From positions 27,100-91,099 of the forward strand of contig NZ_FXYY01000015.1 of NCBI RefSeq assembly GCF_900169165.1: DNA of 64,000 nt. The letters are read 5' to 3'. The DNA is from Brevibacterium linens ATCC 9172. Lineage in GTDB: Bacteria > Actinomycetota > Actinomycetes > Actinomycetales > Brevibacteriaceae. The notes beneath the pieces are model-generated. The model did no database searches. It was not told where the DNA came from and was given only the letters and a program-made list of their open reading frames with translations. The position numbers and the translations under genes were made by a program. Below, one piece after another: positions 1 to 10,752 of the stretch. The first letter of the stretch is position 1. Every line of letters starts with the position of its first letter.

Positions 1-1
1 C

Positions 2-517
2 GAGGGACGTCGGGACATCCTCGATCCCTTGGCCCTGGCGCTGACTCGGTCGATCGTCGCTGCCCTCGATCTCATCGGCTACTCGGGTGGTGCGATCCGA
101 CTCTTTCCGGCACCGAGCTCGGATCGGGCCAGGCGCCGCCGGGGCGGATCGCATACAGCGGCGCTGGCGAATCGGGCCAAGGAACTGTCACCGGAGCTGC
201 CTCTGGAAGTCTTCGATGTGCTCGCGGCGAAGCGTTCGCGTGACCAGGTCGGACTCGGGGCGATCGAACGGGCTCGGAATGCGGAGCGGACGCAGTATCT
301 CAACCGCAGGAGAATCGCTGAGATCCCGGAGATGCGTTGCGTATCGGGTGCCGGATCCGCGCCTGCTGATCTGCTCATCGATGACTTCTCCACCACCGGC
401 GCAACCTTGGCAGAAAGCGCACGTCTGCTAGCATCGGTGCATATCAGACCCGCTGCAGGAGCTGTTCTCGGGCTCGGTCGCGGGGGCACTCGATTTGTCT
501 CTCCCTTTACTGTATAA
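2..517 (+). CDS. ComF family phosphoribosyltransferase, 5' partial
   Basis: The frame is open to the left edge, so the N-terminus (usually a cysteine-rich region in ComF) lies outside the window. The visible part carries a type I phosphoribosyltransferase PRPP loop, LLIDDFSTTGATL, about 50 residues from the C-terminus, preceded by the RSRDQVGLGAIERARN segment typical of ComF/GntX proteins (family form: K.R.T..Q..L....R..N). ComF proteins are linked to DNA uptake in competent bacteria, but in most actinobacteria the role is unproven. It lies directly upstream of hpf, as comF (Rv3242c) does in mycobacteria. Family call is firm; function is open. Confidence 0.85.
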   Translation, partial: EGRRDILDPLALALTRSIVAALDLIGYSGGAIRLFPAPSSDRARRRRGGSHTAALANRAKELSPELPLEVFDVLAAKRSRDQVGLGAIERARNAERTQYLNRRRIAEIPEMRCVSGAGSAPADLLIDDFSTTGATLAESARLLASVHIRPAAGAVLGLGRGGTRFVSPFTV

Positions 518-583
518 CGGTGTTTACCCATCCAAGGGCATGGGATCGGATGAATCCGACGAGCGAGTCGCTAAGGACACATC

Positions 584-1246
584 ATGGATATTGTTGTCAA
601 CGGCCGTCAACTGACCATCTCCGACAGCTTTCGGGCCCACATCGAGGACAAGATCGCCAAGGTCGAGCAGCTTGCCCCTCGCGCTCAGCGTGTCGAAGTG
701 CATGTCACTCACGAGAAGAACTCCCGCCAACCCGAGACGAGCGAGCGAGTCGAGCTCACGGTTGTGGCGAAGGGGCCGGCAATTCGGGCAGAGGCCATGG
801 CAAGCGACAAATATGCGGCACTCGATCTGGCGTGGGCGAAGCTCGTCGAACGTCTGCGGCGAGCGAGGGACCGGCACAAAGTGCCGCGATCGGGTCATCA
901 CCGCAAGGAATCCACTGCGGAGGCACTGGCGAAGATGCCGGTGGTTGAGCCGCTGATCCCCGATGCGGATGCCGATGATGCGAAACGTGATGAGGACCGC
1001 GGCGTCGATCAGACGAACGGCCGCATCAAGGCCGAAGGCGATTCGCCGGTCGTGTTGCGTGAGAAGTCCTTCACCGCCTCACCGATCGGCATCGAGGAGG
1101 CGCTGAATCGGATGGAACTCGTCGGACACGACTTCTATCTGTTCATCGACGAGGAGTCGAGCAAACCCTCCGTCGTCTACCGCCGCAAGGGCTGGAGCTA
1201 CGGAGTCATCGCCCTCGACCACGAACTCGAAGAAGCCATCGACTGA
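584..1246 (+). CDS. hpf: Long-form ribosome hibernation promoting factor
   Basis: A 220-residue protein of the long HPF class. Residues 1-105 form the S30AE/YfiA domain that binds the 30S decoding centre. A charged, poorly conserved linker covers about 115-160. The C-terminal domain from about residue 165 (FTASPIGIEEALNRMELVGH onward, with DFYLFIDEES and VYRRKGWSYGVI) mediates 70S dimerisation into 100S ribosomes in stationary phase. A good ribosome site (AAGGA) lies 7 nt before the ATG. It sits between comF and secA, the usual actinobacterial order, and is followed by a 72-bp perfect palindrome. Confidence 0.95.
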   Translation: MDIVVNGRQLTISDSFRAHIEDKIAKVEQLAPRAQRVEVHVTHEKNSRQPETSERVELTVVAKGPAIRAEAMASDKYAALDLAWAKLVERLRRARDRHKVPRSGHHRKESTAEALAKMPVVEPLIPDADADDAKRDEDRGVDQTNGRIKAEGDSPVVLREKSFTASPIGIEEALNRMELVGHDFYLFIDEESSKPSVVYRRKGWSYGVIALDHELEEAID

Positions 1247-1318
1247 CCCAATTGCTACCTGACGGCGGCCCAGCAACCTCGCGCGAGGTTGCTGGGCCGC
1301 CGTCAGGTAGCAATTGGG
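1247..1318. terminator. 72-bp perfect palindrome between hpf and the YcaQ-like gene
   Basis: The two 36-nt arms are exact reverse complements with no loop bases, centred between 1282 and 1283. It starts immediately after the hpf stop codon. As RNA it would form a very strong hairpin and probably ends the hpf transcript. It lacks a clear U-tract, as is common for actinobacterial terminators. The length and perfection exceed what termination needs, so it may also be a dispersed genomic repeat. Confidence 0.75.
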
Positions 1319-1333
1319 GGATAGCGTGGGGGT

Positions 1334-2575
1334 ATGCAGAGGATGACACGGGCCGCGGCCCGCAGGACGGCGATCGCGGCGACAGTACTGGACCGACCAC
1401 GACCGGCCAAGGCCACCGCCCGACACCTCAAGAATGTCTTCGCCACCCTGGGGCTGACCCAGATCGACTCGGTCGCCCGTGTCGTCCGATCCCACTATCT
1501 GCCGTACTTCTCCCGCCTGGGCCCCTATCCGCGGGAGACCCTGGACCGGCTCTTCTACACTTCGCCGCGCATGGGCGTCGAGTACTGGGCCCACGCTGCG
1601 GCCTTCGTGCCCCCGCAGACGTGGAAGCACTTCGCCCGCGCCCACAGCGAATGGTGGCGCAACGACTTCGGACAGCGCCACCCGGAGACCGGTGAGGAAT
1701 TCCGAAACCTCCAAGCCCGCGTCCTTGCCGCACTGTCCGCCCGGCCGATGTCGGCGCGGGAAGTCGCCGAGGTGGTCGACCACGATCTGCCGGAGATCCA
1801 CCGCGGCCATTGGGGTTGGAATCCCAGCCAGGTGAAAGTCGCCCTCGAAGCGCTGTTCGCCGGAGGCATCATCAGCGTCGCCGGACGCAATGACCACTTC
1901 GAACGCATCTATGCCCTGACCCGCGATGTCGCACCCGAGCTGCCGCAGCTGCCTCTGACCTACGGGCCTCCGGACGATCCTGCGCTGGGACTGGACCCGA
2001 ATGCGCAGCTTCCACGCGGAATCTCCGGGGTGGAGAACGATGTCGTCGGACTCACCCGCATCGCGGCACGTGCCCTGGGCATCTCCCGTCCCGAGGACAT
2101 CGCCGACTACTTTCGGCAGCGGCGTGCACCGACCGACGTCGCCATCAGCGAACTCATCGACTCCGGTGAGCTGCGCGAAGTCGACGTCGAAGGCGTCCCG
2201 GCCCTGAAGTGGCACGAGGCTCGGACTCCGCGCACCGTGAACGCTCGCGCCCTGTTGGCGCCGTTCGACCCCTTGGTCTTCTACCGTCCGCGCATCGAAT
2301 GGCTGTTCGACTTCCACTACCGCATCGAGATCTACACACCAGCGGCCAAACGGATCTACGGCTACTACGTCACGCCGTTCCTCCTCGGCGATCGGCTCGT
2401 CGGGCGAGTCGATCTGCACCGGGACCGCGCGGCAGGAATCTTGCGCGCTCACCAGGTGACATGGGAGCCGGGGGAGGAGCACACCGCGGAGCTCGCCGAC
2501 GAGCTCATGACGATGGCCGCATGGCTGGGCCTGACCGCCGTGGACCTCGAAGGTACTCACCTGCCATTAAGCTAG
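1334..2575 (+). CDS. YcaQ/AlkZ-like winged-helix DNA glycosylase family protein
   Basis: A 413-residue protein of the HTH_42 (YcaQ/AlkZ) family, enzymes that unhook DNA interstrand crosslinks or remove bulky alkylated bases. The family's catalytic QxD motif is visible as Q43-I-D45 in GLTQIDSVARVV, followed by the typical segment YFSRLGPYPRETLDRLFY. A later conserved block is ALLAPFDPLVFYRPRIEWLF, with FHYRIEIYTPAAKRIYGYY after it. The ATG follows a G-rich stretch. It is co-directional with secA. A repair role is inferred from the family; the exact lesion is unknown. Confidence 0.85.
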   Translation: MQRMTRAAARRTAIAATVLDRPRPAKATARHLKNVFATLGLTQIDSVARVVRSHYLPYFSRLGPYPRETLDRLFYTSPRMGVEYWAHAAAFVPPQTWKHFARAHSEWWRNDFGQRHPETGEEFRNLQARVLAALSARPMSAREVAEVVDHDLPEIHRGHWGWNPSQVKVALEALFAGGIISVAGRNDHFERIYALTRDVAPELPQLPLTYGPPDDPALGLDPNAQLPRGISGVENDVVGLTRIAARALGISRPEDIADYFRQRRAPTDVAISELIDSGELREVDVEGVPALKWHEARTPRTVNARALLAPFDPLVFYRPRIEWLFDFHYRIEIYTPAAKRIYGYYVTPFLLGDRLVGRVDLHRDRAAGILRAHQVTWEPGEEHTAELADELMTMAAWLGLTAVDLEGTHLPLS

Positions 2576-2629
2576 GGGCTATACAGTCGTTCGAGTCGTT
2601 GTCCGGCAGACATGCCGATTAGGAGAAAA

Positions 2630-5320
<2,691 letters not shown>

Positions 5321-5338
5321 CGCCGGGCCCTCAGCGGC

Positions 5339-5809
5339 TCACATCGTCTGCAGCGCAGTCAGCGTCCACCGGGTGGTGAGCAGTTCCAAACGGACTGCCA
5401 CCGCCCGGACGCGATTTGCGGCGGCGACGATGACCGTGACCTCGGCGATCTCGGGGCTGATCTGGCAGACGTGCGCTGTCCCCGGCTTCACCGTACGAGC
5501 GCCGGGCACGGCCGCCCGGTGCGGCGCCACCTCGGCGCGCAGCTGACATCGGTGATCGATCTTCGCCAGCAGCTCCGGTTCGACCCAGCGGGCGATCGTC
5601 TCGCTGCGTCTGACCCCGGAGAGGACCTCGAGGCAGGCAACTGCCAACGAGGTGGCCGTGGCCGCGATCCTCGCCCGGTCGTCTGCGATGTCCTGCCCCC
5701 GGGTGTGCCTGCCGACCCGGCGGGGGGACTGCGCCGTGGAGCGCGGTGTGACCTGTCGCCGAGGCGGTGCCGAAGCCTGAGGTCGGGTGAGGGTGAGCGG
5801 GGCGGTCAT
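5339..5809 (-). CDS. Rv3235-like conserved protein
   Basis: A 156-residue protein resembling the actinobacterial Rv3235 family found near secA. The first 60 residues are basic and probably disordered. The folded part runs from about residue 60 to the end (ATATSLAVACLEVLSGVRR, then VRAVAVRLELLTTRWTLTAL). Its ATG overlaps the stop of the upstream LysM gene in an ATGA arrangement, so the two are translationally coupled. No enzymatic motif is seen. Function is unknown; mycobacterial synteny is the main support. Confidence 0.75.
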   Translation of the reverse strand: MTAPLTLTRPQASAPPRRQVTPRSTAQSPRRVGRHTRGQDIADDRARIAATATSLAVACLEVLSGVRRSETIARWVEPELLAKIDHRCQLRAEVAPHRAAVPGARTVKPGTAHVCQISPEIAEVTVIVAAANRVRAVAVRLELLTTRWTLTALQTM

Positions 5810-6588
5810 GTCCGGATCTCCAATCTCTGACCGGCAATGATGAGGCTCGGATCAGGGCCGATGGTGTCTTCGTTGGCGGTATAGATGTCAGTGACGAGTC
5901 GAGGGATCTCTGCAGTTGTGTCGGTCAGGTCCGCAGCGATCGACCACAGGCTCTCGCCGTGGGTCACAATATGCGTGGCGGCTGCCGAATCCGCAGGAAC
6001 AGAGGAATCGTCTTTCTCGCCCGGCGGTGATGGAGGTCCATCGTCCGGAGGCGGCTCGGCAGGCCAACCGGGGTCGGGGAGGTGTGCGCGATCGGGCGCT
6101 CGTCGGTGATCCGGCGATTCGGATTCCTCTGGTGGGTCCTCGACGCCGGACCTCTCCCCACTGTCAGCGGGGGTCGGCGACCGAGTATCCGAGTCGACCG
6201 TCGGCCATCCGGGATCGGCAGGGGCGGACGAAGCGTTCGCCGACGATGTGGGTCCGGGCCCAGGGTCTGTGACCTGTGCTGCGTGAGTCGAGTGGACGGC
6301 CAGGCCGGCGGACACGATGGCAAGAACGCTCGACGCGAGTATCCGCGGCATCGCCGTGACGACCACTCCCGCCAGTGCTGACCGGACGCGGCCCGACGGG
6401 AGAAGGCGCAGCAGCAGCGCCAGCAGCGAGACGATGCCGATCCGCGAGAACAGGATCGCTCCAGTGCCGATGATGACGATGACGACGACGTCGCCGGTCG
6501 TGCTCGGTGGTGGCAATTGTGTCCACGCGATGAAGAAGGAACCGAGCAGAATCAGCCATGAACCCGCGCATGCAAGCAAGAGATACAT
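5806..6588 (-). CDS. Membrane-anchored LysM domain protein
   Basis: A 260-residue protein with hydrophobic segments at about 1-22, 32-62 and 72-100, then a proline/serine/aspartate-rich linker (about 105-200) and a C-terminal LysM domain (about 207-260; VTHGESLWSIAADLTD and GPDPSLIIAGQRLEI). LysM binds peptidoglycan, so the protein probably ties the membrane to the wall. It is the first gene of a two-gene operon with the Rv3235-like gene and is divergent from the gene at 6738. Confidence 0.85.
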   Translation of the reverse strand: MYLLLACAGSWLILLGSFFIAWTQLPPPSTTGDVVVIVIIGTGAILFSRIGIVSLLALLLRLLPSGRVRSALAGVVVTAMPRILASSVLAIVSAGLAVHSTHAAQVTDPGPGPTSSANASSAPADPGWPTVDSDTRSPTPADSGERSGVEDPPEESESPDHRRAPDRAHLPDPGWPAEPPPDDGPPSPPGEKDDSSVPADSAAATHIVTHGESLWSIAADLTDTTAEIPRLVTDIYTANEDTIGPDPSLIIAGQRLEIRT

Positions 6589-6660
6589 CTAGACATCCTC
6601 CGTTGGATATTGAACATAATGATGCCGTTAGATGGCATTTGATGTCAATGGATCAACAGT

Positions 6661-6678
6661 AACTACATGACTGTAGTT
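6661..6678. promoter_or_regulatory. Possible operator in the divergent promoter region
   Basis: A 7-bp inverted repeat, aactaca-tgac-tgtagtt, lies in the AT-richer 150-bp gap between the divergent LysM gene and the gene at 6738. A second short one (atgcc-gtta-gatggcat) sits just upstream. Their position fits a regulator site shared by both promoters, but no regulator can be named. Confidence 0.3.
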
Positions 6679-6737
6679 CGATGAGTCGTCGATTCAAGTC
6701 TTGAAAGTGGACTACAGCTGGGGCAAGCTTGGCGACT

Positions 6738-7253
6738 ATGGACGATCGCATCGATGCACTCCTGGCGGATATCGAAGCCGCCGACTCGGCGGCGCAGGCG
6801 CATGCCAGGAGGGGCGAATTCGGTGATGAGGTCGCCGGGCAGGCTGCCGAAAGGACTCTGCTCGAGCGGCTGCGAGGATCGTTGGGATCGACGGTGCAGG
6901 TGACGATGTCCGATCGCGACATCACCGGGGCCGTGTGCTTCCTCGGCCGGGACATCGTCGTCCTCGCCGGGGCCGAGGTTTCCGCAATCGCGTTCAGTGC
7001 CGTATGCGGACTCAGGGTGACCACGCGAGTGCACCGGTTCGGAGCCGGTGGGCTGGAGCGATTGGGGATGGGCTCGGCGCTGCGACGCTGGTCAGAAGCT
7101 CATGAAGAGGTGTCGATCGACGTCGCCGGGCGCTCGGGCGGTATTCGCGGACGATGTTCCCTCGTCGCAGCCGACTATGTCGAAATCTCCGGCCGGATCA
7201 TTCCCTTCGCGGCGATCAGCGCCATCCACGCTCGGACGAACCCCTTCGGATGA
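6738..7253 (+). CDS. Conserved hypothetical protein
   Basis: A 171-residue soluble protein that I do not assign to a named family. The N-terminus (MDDRIDALLADIEAAD) is acidic and helical; the rest is rich in short beta-like segments (STVQVTMSDRDITGAVCFLG, DYVEISGRIIPFAAISAI), suggesting a small beta-barrel or SH3-like fold. I use ATG 6738 rather than an upstream TTG at 6729. No clear ribosome site is visible, so it may be leaderless. Its position between the LysM pair and the HTH/CpaB-like genes suggests cell-envelope context only by neighbourhood. Confidence 0.7.
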   Translation: MDDRIDALLADIEAADSAAQAHARRGEFGDEVAGQAAERTLLERLRGSLGSTVQVTMSDRDITGAVCFLGRDIVVLAGAEVSAIAFSAVCGLRVTTRVHRFGAGGLERLGMGSALRRWSEAHEEVSIDVAGRSGGIRGRCSLVAADYVEISGRIIPFAAISAIHARTNPFG

Positions 7254-7290
7254 GCGGGGTGCAATGCTGATCGGAGTCGAAGCGAGCAGG

Positions 7291-7512
7291 TCAGTCCTCG
7301 ATGGAGCCGGTCTTGATCTGGTACTCCGTGCGCTCATACATGCGCTGGATATACGCTTCGATCTCGGACTTCTCGACACGCCACTGGCCGCGCCCGCCGA
7401 CCTTGATGGCGCGGAGATCGCCGGAACGGACCAGGGCCCGAGCCTGGGCGATCGAGACATTGAGCAGCTCGGCCACATCGGTCAGCGGCAGGAAGCGACT
7501 TTCGACGGCCAT
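7291..7512 (-). CDS. Excisionase/MerR-type helix-turn-helix DNA-binding protein
   Basis: A 73-residue protein with a winged helix-turn-helix of the excisionase (HTH_17) class: FLPLTDVAELLNVSIAQARA (recognition region) followed by LRAIKVGGRGQWRVEKSEIEAYI (wing). I start at MAVESRF because GGAG lies about 10 nt upstream; longer starts would run through the repeated operator-like sequence at 7531-7564. It is divergent from the CpaB-like gene. Chromosomal proteins of this type in actinobacteria (for example BldC) are regulators rather than excisionases. Confidence 0.85.
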   Translation of the reverse strand: MAVESRFLPLTDVAELLNVSIAQARALVRSGDLRAIKVGGRGQWRVEKSEIEAYIQRMYERTEYQIKTGSIED

Positions 7513-7530
7513 GAGGTGAATTCTCCAATT

Positions 7531-7564
7531 CCAGATGTCCATCTGCCACCAGATGTCCATCTGC
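7531..7564. promoter_or_regulatory. Two tandem palindromic 16-bp boxes upstream of the HTH gene
   Basis: The 16-mer ccagatgtccatctgc occurs twice without mismatch, starting at 7531 and 7549 (18-bp period, nearly two helical turns). Each copy contains the inverted repeat cagatg-tc-catctg. The pair lies 19-52 bp before the start of the HTH gene and about 110 bp before the CpaB-like gene, the place expected for an autoregulatory operator serving both divergent genes. Confidence 0.55.
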
Positions 7565-7671
7565 TTGTTGGTGCATTTTGCCAAAAACCTTGCTTTGGCA
7601 TCGTTTGATGCTCAATATTAGCACTGAGAAACAGTTTCTGTCAGTGGAAATTCTGCGAATCTGGAGATGCA

Positions 7672-8319
7672 ATGGAGCTCTCGAAACGTATCCGACGCCC
7701 CCGCTGGACCGATGCTCGGCTGTTGGTCGGAGCGATGCTCGTCGTCCTGGCGGTCGTCGGCACCTACCTGCTCGTCACCTCGGCGAATTCGACCACCCGG
7801 GTCTGGGCGAGCGCACACGCACTCGTGCCCGGCGAGACCCTGAGTCCGGCCGATCTCACCGTGGCAGAGGTCAACCTCGCCGATCTCGGCGAGAAGTACC
7901 TGTCTGCCGATGCCGAGCTGCCGGCGAATACAAGCGTGCGCAGCGTCGTCGCGGCAGGAGAGCTGCTGGCCGCCTCGGCGGTGGCGCCTCTGTCCGAGCT
8001 CGACGGGCGAGTCGTGGCGATCGACATCGCCGGCTCCGTGCCGAGCGTCGTCGACTCGGGCAGCCTCGTCGACGTCTGGGCGCAACCGGAGCAGAACGGG
8101 CTCGACGACGACGGAACCCCGCCCGAGCAGATCGTCGATTCCGCTCCGGTCGCTCATATCAGTCGAGACGTCGGCAGCTTCGGGGCCGGTGAGGGTGCAC
8201 GCATCGAAGTGTTCGTCGGCTCCGGCGATCTGCCCGGTGTCCTCGCCGCCCTCGACGGGCGCAGCGTGCTCTCCGTCGTCGGTGCCCCGTCCGTTCCCGC
8301 AGAAGACGGCGGGCAGTGA
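7672..8319 (+). CDS. SAF domain (CpaB-like) membrane protein
   Basis: A 215-residue protein with one N-terminal membrane helix (about 18-38, LLVGAMLVVLAVVGTYLLV) and an SAF domain (about 45-105) with the typical HALVPGETLSPADLT motif, as in CpaB/RcpC proteins that assemble Flp pili. The ATG has GGAG just upstream. It overlaps the following ATPase gene (TGATG), so the two are coupled. No secretin, pilin or TadA ATPase is nearby, so a complete pilus system cannot be claimed. Confidence 0.85.
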   Translation: MELSKRIRRPRWTDARLLVGAMLVVLAVVGTYLLVTSANSTTRVWASAHALVPGETLSPADLTVAEVNLADLGEKYLSADAELPANTSVRSVVAAGELLAASAVAPLSELDGRVVAIDIAGSVPSVVDSGSLVDVWAQPEQNGLDDDGTPPEQIVDSAPVAHISRDVGSFGAGEGARIEVFVGSGDLPGVLAALDGRSVLSVVGAPSVPAEDGGQ

Positions 8320-9596
8320 TGACACAGATCCTGCTGGCCGTCGACTTCGAATACGACCTCATCCTCTTCGAGCTGCTCAGTGAGATCGACGATGTCACGA
8401 TCGTCGCCCGCCCGGCCGACGAGGTGGAGCTGCTGGCCCACTGTCGCACCGGGGGCGCCGACGTCGTCATCATCGGCCGGTACTTTCCCGGACTCGATGC
8501 CGAGGTGGTCGCAGCGATCGCGGCGTCGGAGGTGAAGGTGCTCGGCTTCGGCGATGATGAGCACGCCCTCGCGGACCTCGGCATCACCACCGTCGTCGCA
8601 ACGGATGCGGATGCACCCACGATGGCCGCCGCTATCGAGGACATCCGCGCCGCCACCGTGGTACCGCCGCGGCCGGCAGCGCCTCCGGGCGCCGTCGGCG
8701 GAGCAGGAGTGATCATCACGGTATGGGGGACGGGATCGTCGCCCGGACGCACCCTCACGGCCGTCAATCTTGCCGATCAGGCCTCCCGCCAGGGCAGGCG
8801 CAGCGTCGTCGTCGATGCCGACACGGTTTCGGGCATGGTCGCGTCCACGCTCGGGCTGACAGAGGAATCCTCTCACCTGGCCAGTCTCTGCCGGTCGCAG
8901 ACGGACCCGTCGGGACGTGGGCACCAGCATTCGGTCCCGCATGCGGTGATCCGTGAGAACTTCCACGTTGTCACGGGGCTCACACGACCTGAGCGGTGGC
9001 CCGAGATCCGCGCCTCCGTCCTGGAGGCGGTGCTGCAGCGCTTGGCCACAGCCTACGAGGTGGTCATCGTCGACATCAGCGATCGGATCGATCCCGATGA
9101 TGACCTCGCCGATCCCTTCTATGACCGGCACTGCGCCACCCGCGCCGCGCTCGAGGTCGCCGATATCGTCCTCATCCTCGCCGCCGGAGAGCCGATCGGT
9201 CTGCAGCGGCTGGTCAAACTCCTCGGCACGCCGCGGGCCGAGTCGGTGCGGGAGAAGATGAGGCTGGTGATCACGAAGGTGCGGGCGGGTGCGGTCGGAC
9301 ATCCTGCGGAGACGCGGATCAGAGAAGTCCTCGACCGCTTCGTCCGCATCACCCCTGACTTCCTGCTCTCGGACGACCGCTCCACCGCAGACGCCGCGAT
9401 GCTCGCGGGCCATACCTTGCACGAGCAGAACCCCAGATCCGTCCTCGTCGGTGACTTGGCCGCGATGATGGACGAGCTCCTGCCTGGCCGGCGCCGCTCC
9501 CGCCGATCGCCGGGAGGCCGCGAACGTCGCGGCGCAGGTCGTCGCGGACGCACACAGAAAGCACGGGTGAGCCAGGTGGGCGGACCGCGGGACTAG
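8319..9596 (+). CDS. CpaE-like MinD/ParA-family ATPase
   Basis: A 425-residue protein. The N-terminal 110 residues look like a degenerate receiver-like domain, as in CpaE/TadZ. The ParA-like ATPase core starts at about residue 130. The deviant Walker A is GTGSSPGRTLTAVNLA, with arginine where the ATP-contacting lysine of GKT is expected. RSVVVDADTVSG gives the switch aspartate. The C-terminal 40 residues are very basic (GRRRSRRSPGGRERRGAGRR). It is coupled to the CpaB-like gene. It probably positions an envelope machine, but the partner genes are not here. Confidence 0.8.
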   Translation: MTQILLAVDFEYDLILFELLSEIDDVTIVARPADEVELLAHCRTGGADVVIIGRYFPGLDAEVVAAIAASEVKVLGFGDDEHALADLGITTVVATDADAPTMAAAIEDIRAATVVPPRPAAPPGAVGGAGVIITVWGTGSSPGRTLTAVNLADQASRQGRRSVVVDADTVSGMVASTLGLTEESSHLASLCRSQTDPSGRGHQHSVPHAVIRENFHVVTGLTRPERWPEIRASVLEAVLQRLATAYEVVIVDISDRIDPDDDLADPFYDRHCATRAALEVADIVLILAAGEPIGLQRLVKLLGTPRAESVREKMRLVITKVRAGAVGHPAETRIREVLDRFVRITPDFLLSDDRSTADAAMLAGHTLHEQNPRSVLVGDLAAMMDELLPGRRRSRRSPGGRERRGAGRRGRTQKARVSQVGGPRD

Positions 9597-9599
9597 GAT
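9594..9599 (+). promoter_or_regulatory. Putative -10 box of a leaderless promoter
   Basis: TAGGAT lies 7 nt before the ATG at 9607, overlapping the end of the preceding CDS. The spacing matches that of the other leaderless candidates in this window. An AGGGG ribosome-site-like stretch also overlaps it, so this one is ambiguous. Confidence 0.35.
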
Positions 9600-9606
9600 G
9601 AGGGGC

Positions 9607-10098
9607 ATGGCCATTCGCTGCTATATTCCCACCACCCTGACCGCGCTGCGTTCGACGCTGACGGATGTCCGCGGCGTCGCCCCCGATGCGCACGGGCGCA
9701 GCCTGCGCGGCGAGGAGTTCGAAGCCGCCGAATTCGATGCCATGTGCATCGCCGCCGCCCTGGCCGCGAACGCGGCATTCGATCCCGCTGGTACCGTCAC
9801 GGCTGACACCGAATCAACCGCCGAGGCGACTCCCGCCCGCCGTGTGGTCGTGGCCTATGACGCCCCCGAGTCGAGCCCGACCGAACCGCTGACCGACGGC
9901 TTCGATCTCATCACCGTCGCCGAGGTCGATATGGCCCGGGCAGCCAGCTTCCACCTCGACGAAGACATCGTCTGGGACGAAGCGGTGCAACGTGGGCAGG
10001 AGAGCGGCGCGGGTGCAGCCGAGGACCACCTCGGTGCCTCCGATCTGCTGTGGTATGACGCCTCGGAACTCGAACAGCTGCTCGGCGACGCGAACTGA
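9607..10098 (+). CDS. DUF6912-like conserved actinobacterial protein
   Basis: A 163-residue soluble acidic protein beginning MAIRCYIPTTLTALRSTL, which matches the start I know for the actinobacterial DUF6912 family. Conserved-looking parts are EFDAMCIAAALAAN and the acidic C-terminus ending DLLWYDASELEQLLGDA. I choose ATG 9607 over ATG 9598 because the protein then begins at the family's usual position. Function unknown. It follows the CpaE-like gene closely and may share its transcript. Confidence 0.7.
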   Translation: MAIRCYIPTTLTALRSTLTDVRGVAPDAHGRSLRGEEFEAAEFDAMCIAAALAANAAFDPAGTVTADTESTAEATPARRVVVAYDAPESSPTEPLTDGFDLITVAEVDMARAASFHLDEDIVWDEAVQRGQESGAGAAEDHLGASDLLWYDASELEQLLGDAN

Positions 10099-10146
10099 GG
10101 CGGTCGCACCCCGAACGATTCCGAGGCCTCAGGCGATTTCGAGGCC

Positions 10147-10611
10147 TCAGGCGGATTCGAAGCGGTGCAGCCGGTCGCTCAGTCGCTTCTGCAGGATCGG
10201 GACCACAGCCTGTTCGATCATCGCCCCGAACATCGGGATCGACGAGCTGATCTCTGCATGTGCGGCCAGCTTCGTGACCGCCTCGTCCTCGCGCAGCTCG
10301 AGGACCGCATCGATCTCGACGGGAACGCCCGCGGCACGTGCGGTCATGCGGATCTCGGCCTCGTCGCCGAGGACATCCCCGGGAATCATGTACACCTCGA
10401 CCAGCACGGTGTTCTCCGGAAGCCTGGAGGCCAGTGCCTCCGGCAGCTCGGCCTTGGGCATCGGGGTCCGCACGGTCATCTCGGTGTCGGGGTCCATGTA
10501 TTCGGCACCGGCCTGGGAGCCGAGCTTCTCCCACACGCCGGGATCGGCGAGTTTGGCCAGGAATGTCGACAGATCAACCGAGTATTCATGATTGAGAGTC
10601 AGAGATCGCAT
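10147..10611 (-). CDS. DUF2505 family protein
   Basis: A 154-residue protein of the DUF2505 family, which has a START/SRPBCC-like fold: MRSLTLNHEYSVDLSTFLAK at the start, and MFGAMIEQAVVPILQKRLSD at the C-terminus, where the family has a long helix. The start at 10611 has GGAG 7 nt upstream; a longer reading frame to 10740 has no such signal and overlaps the divergent gdh promoter. Such proteins probably bind a hydrophobic ligand; no ligand can be inferred. Small direct repeats (cgaggcctcaggcg) lie just past its stop codon. Confidence 0.8.
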   Translation of the reverse strand: MRSLTLNHEYSVDLSTFLAKLADPGVWEKLGSQAGAEYMDPDTEMTVRTPMPKAELPEALASRLPENTVLVEVYMIPGDVLGDEAEIRMTARAAGVPVEIDAVLELREDEAVTKLAAHAEISSSIPMFGAMIEQAVVPILQKRLSDRLHRFESA

Positions 10612-10752
10612 AGCTCCAGTTTGCCAGCGAATGAACGGTACACCACCGTATGCGCCTCGGCGTGCCTTTCTCGATATTTGGGCATAGTGTGGGGAATGAC
10701 GATTCGACGTCGAATCGCATGACGAATGCTCGTTGATCATAGAGGTGAAACA

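Noticed and set aside
1079..2560. Long minus-strand open frame opposite the YcaQ-like gene
   Set aside because: It is the complement of a conserved gene in high-GC DNA, has no start signal and no recognisable domain.
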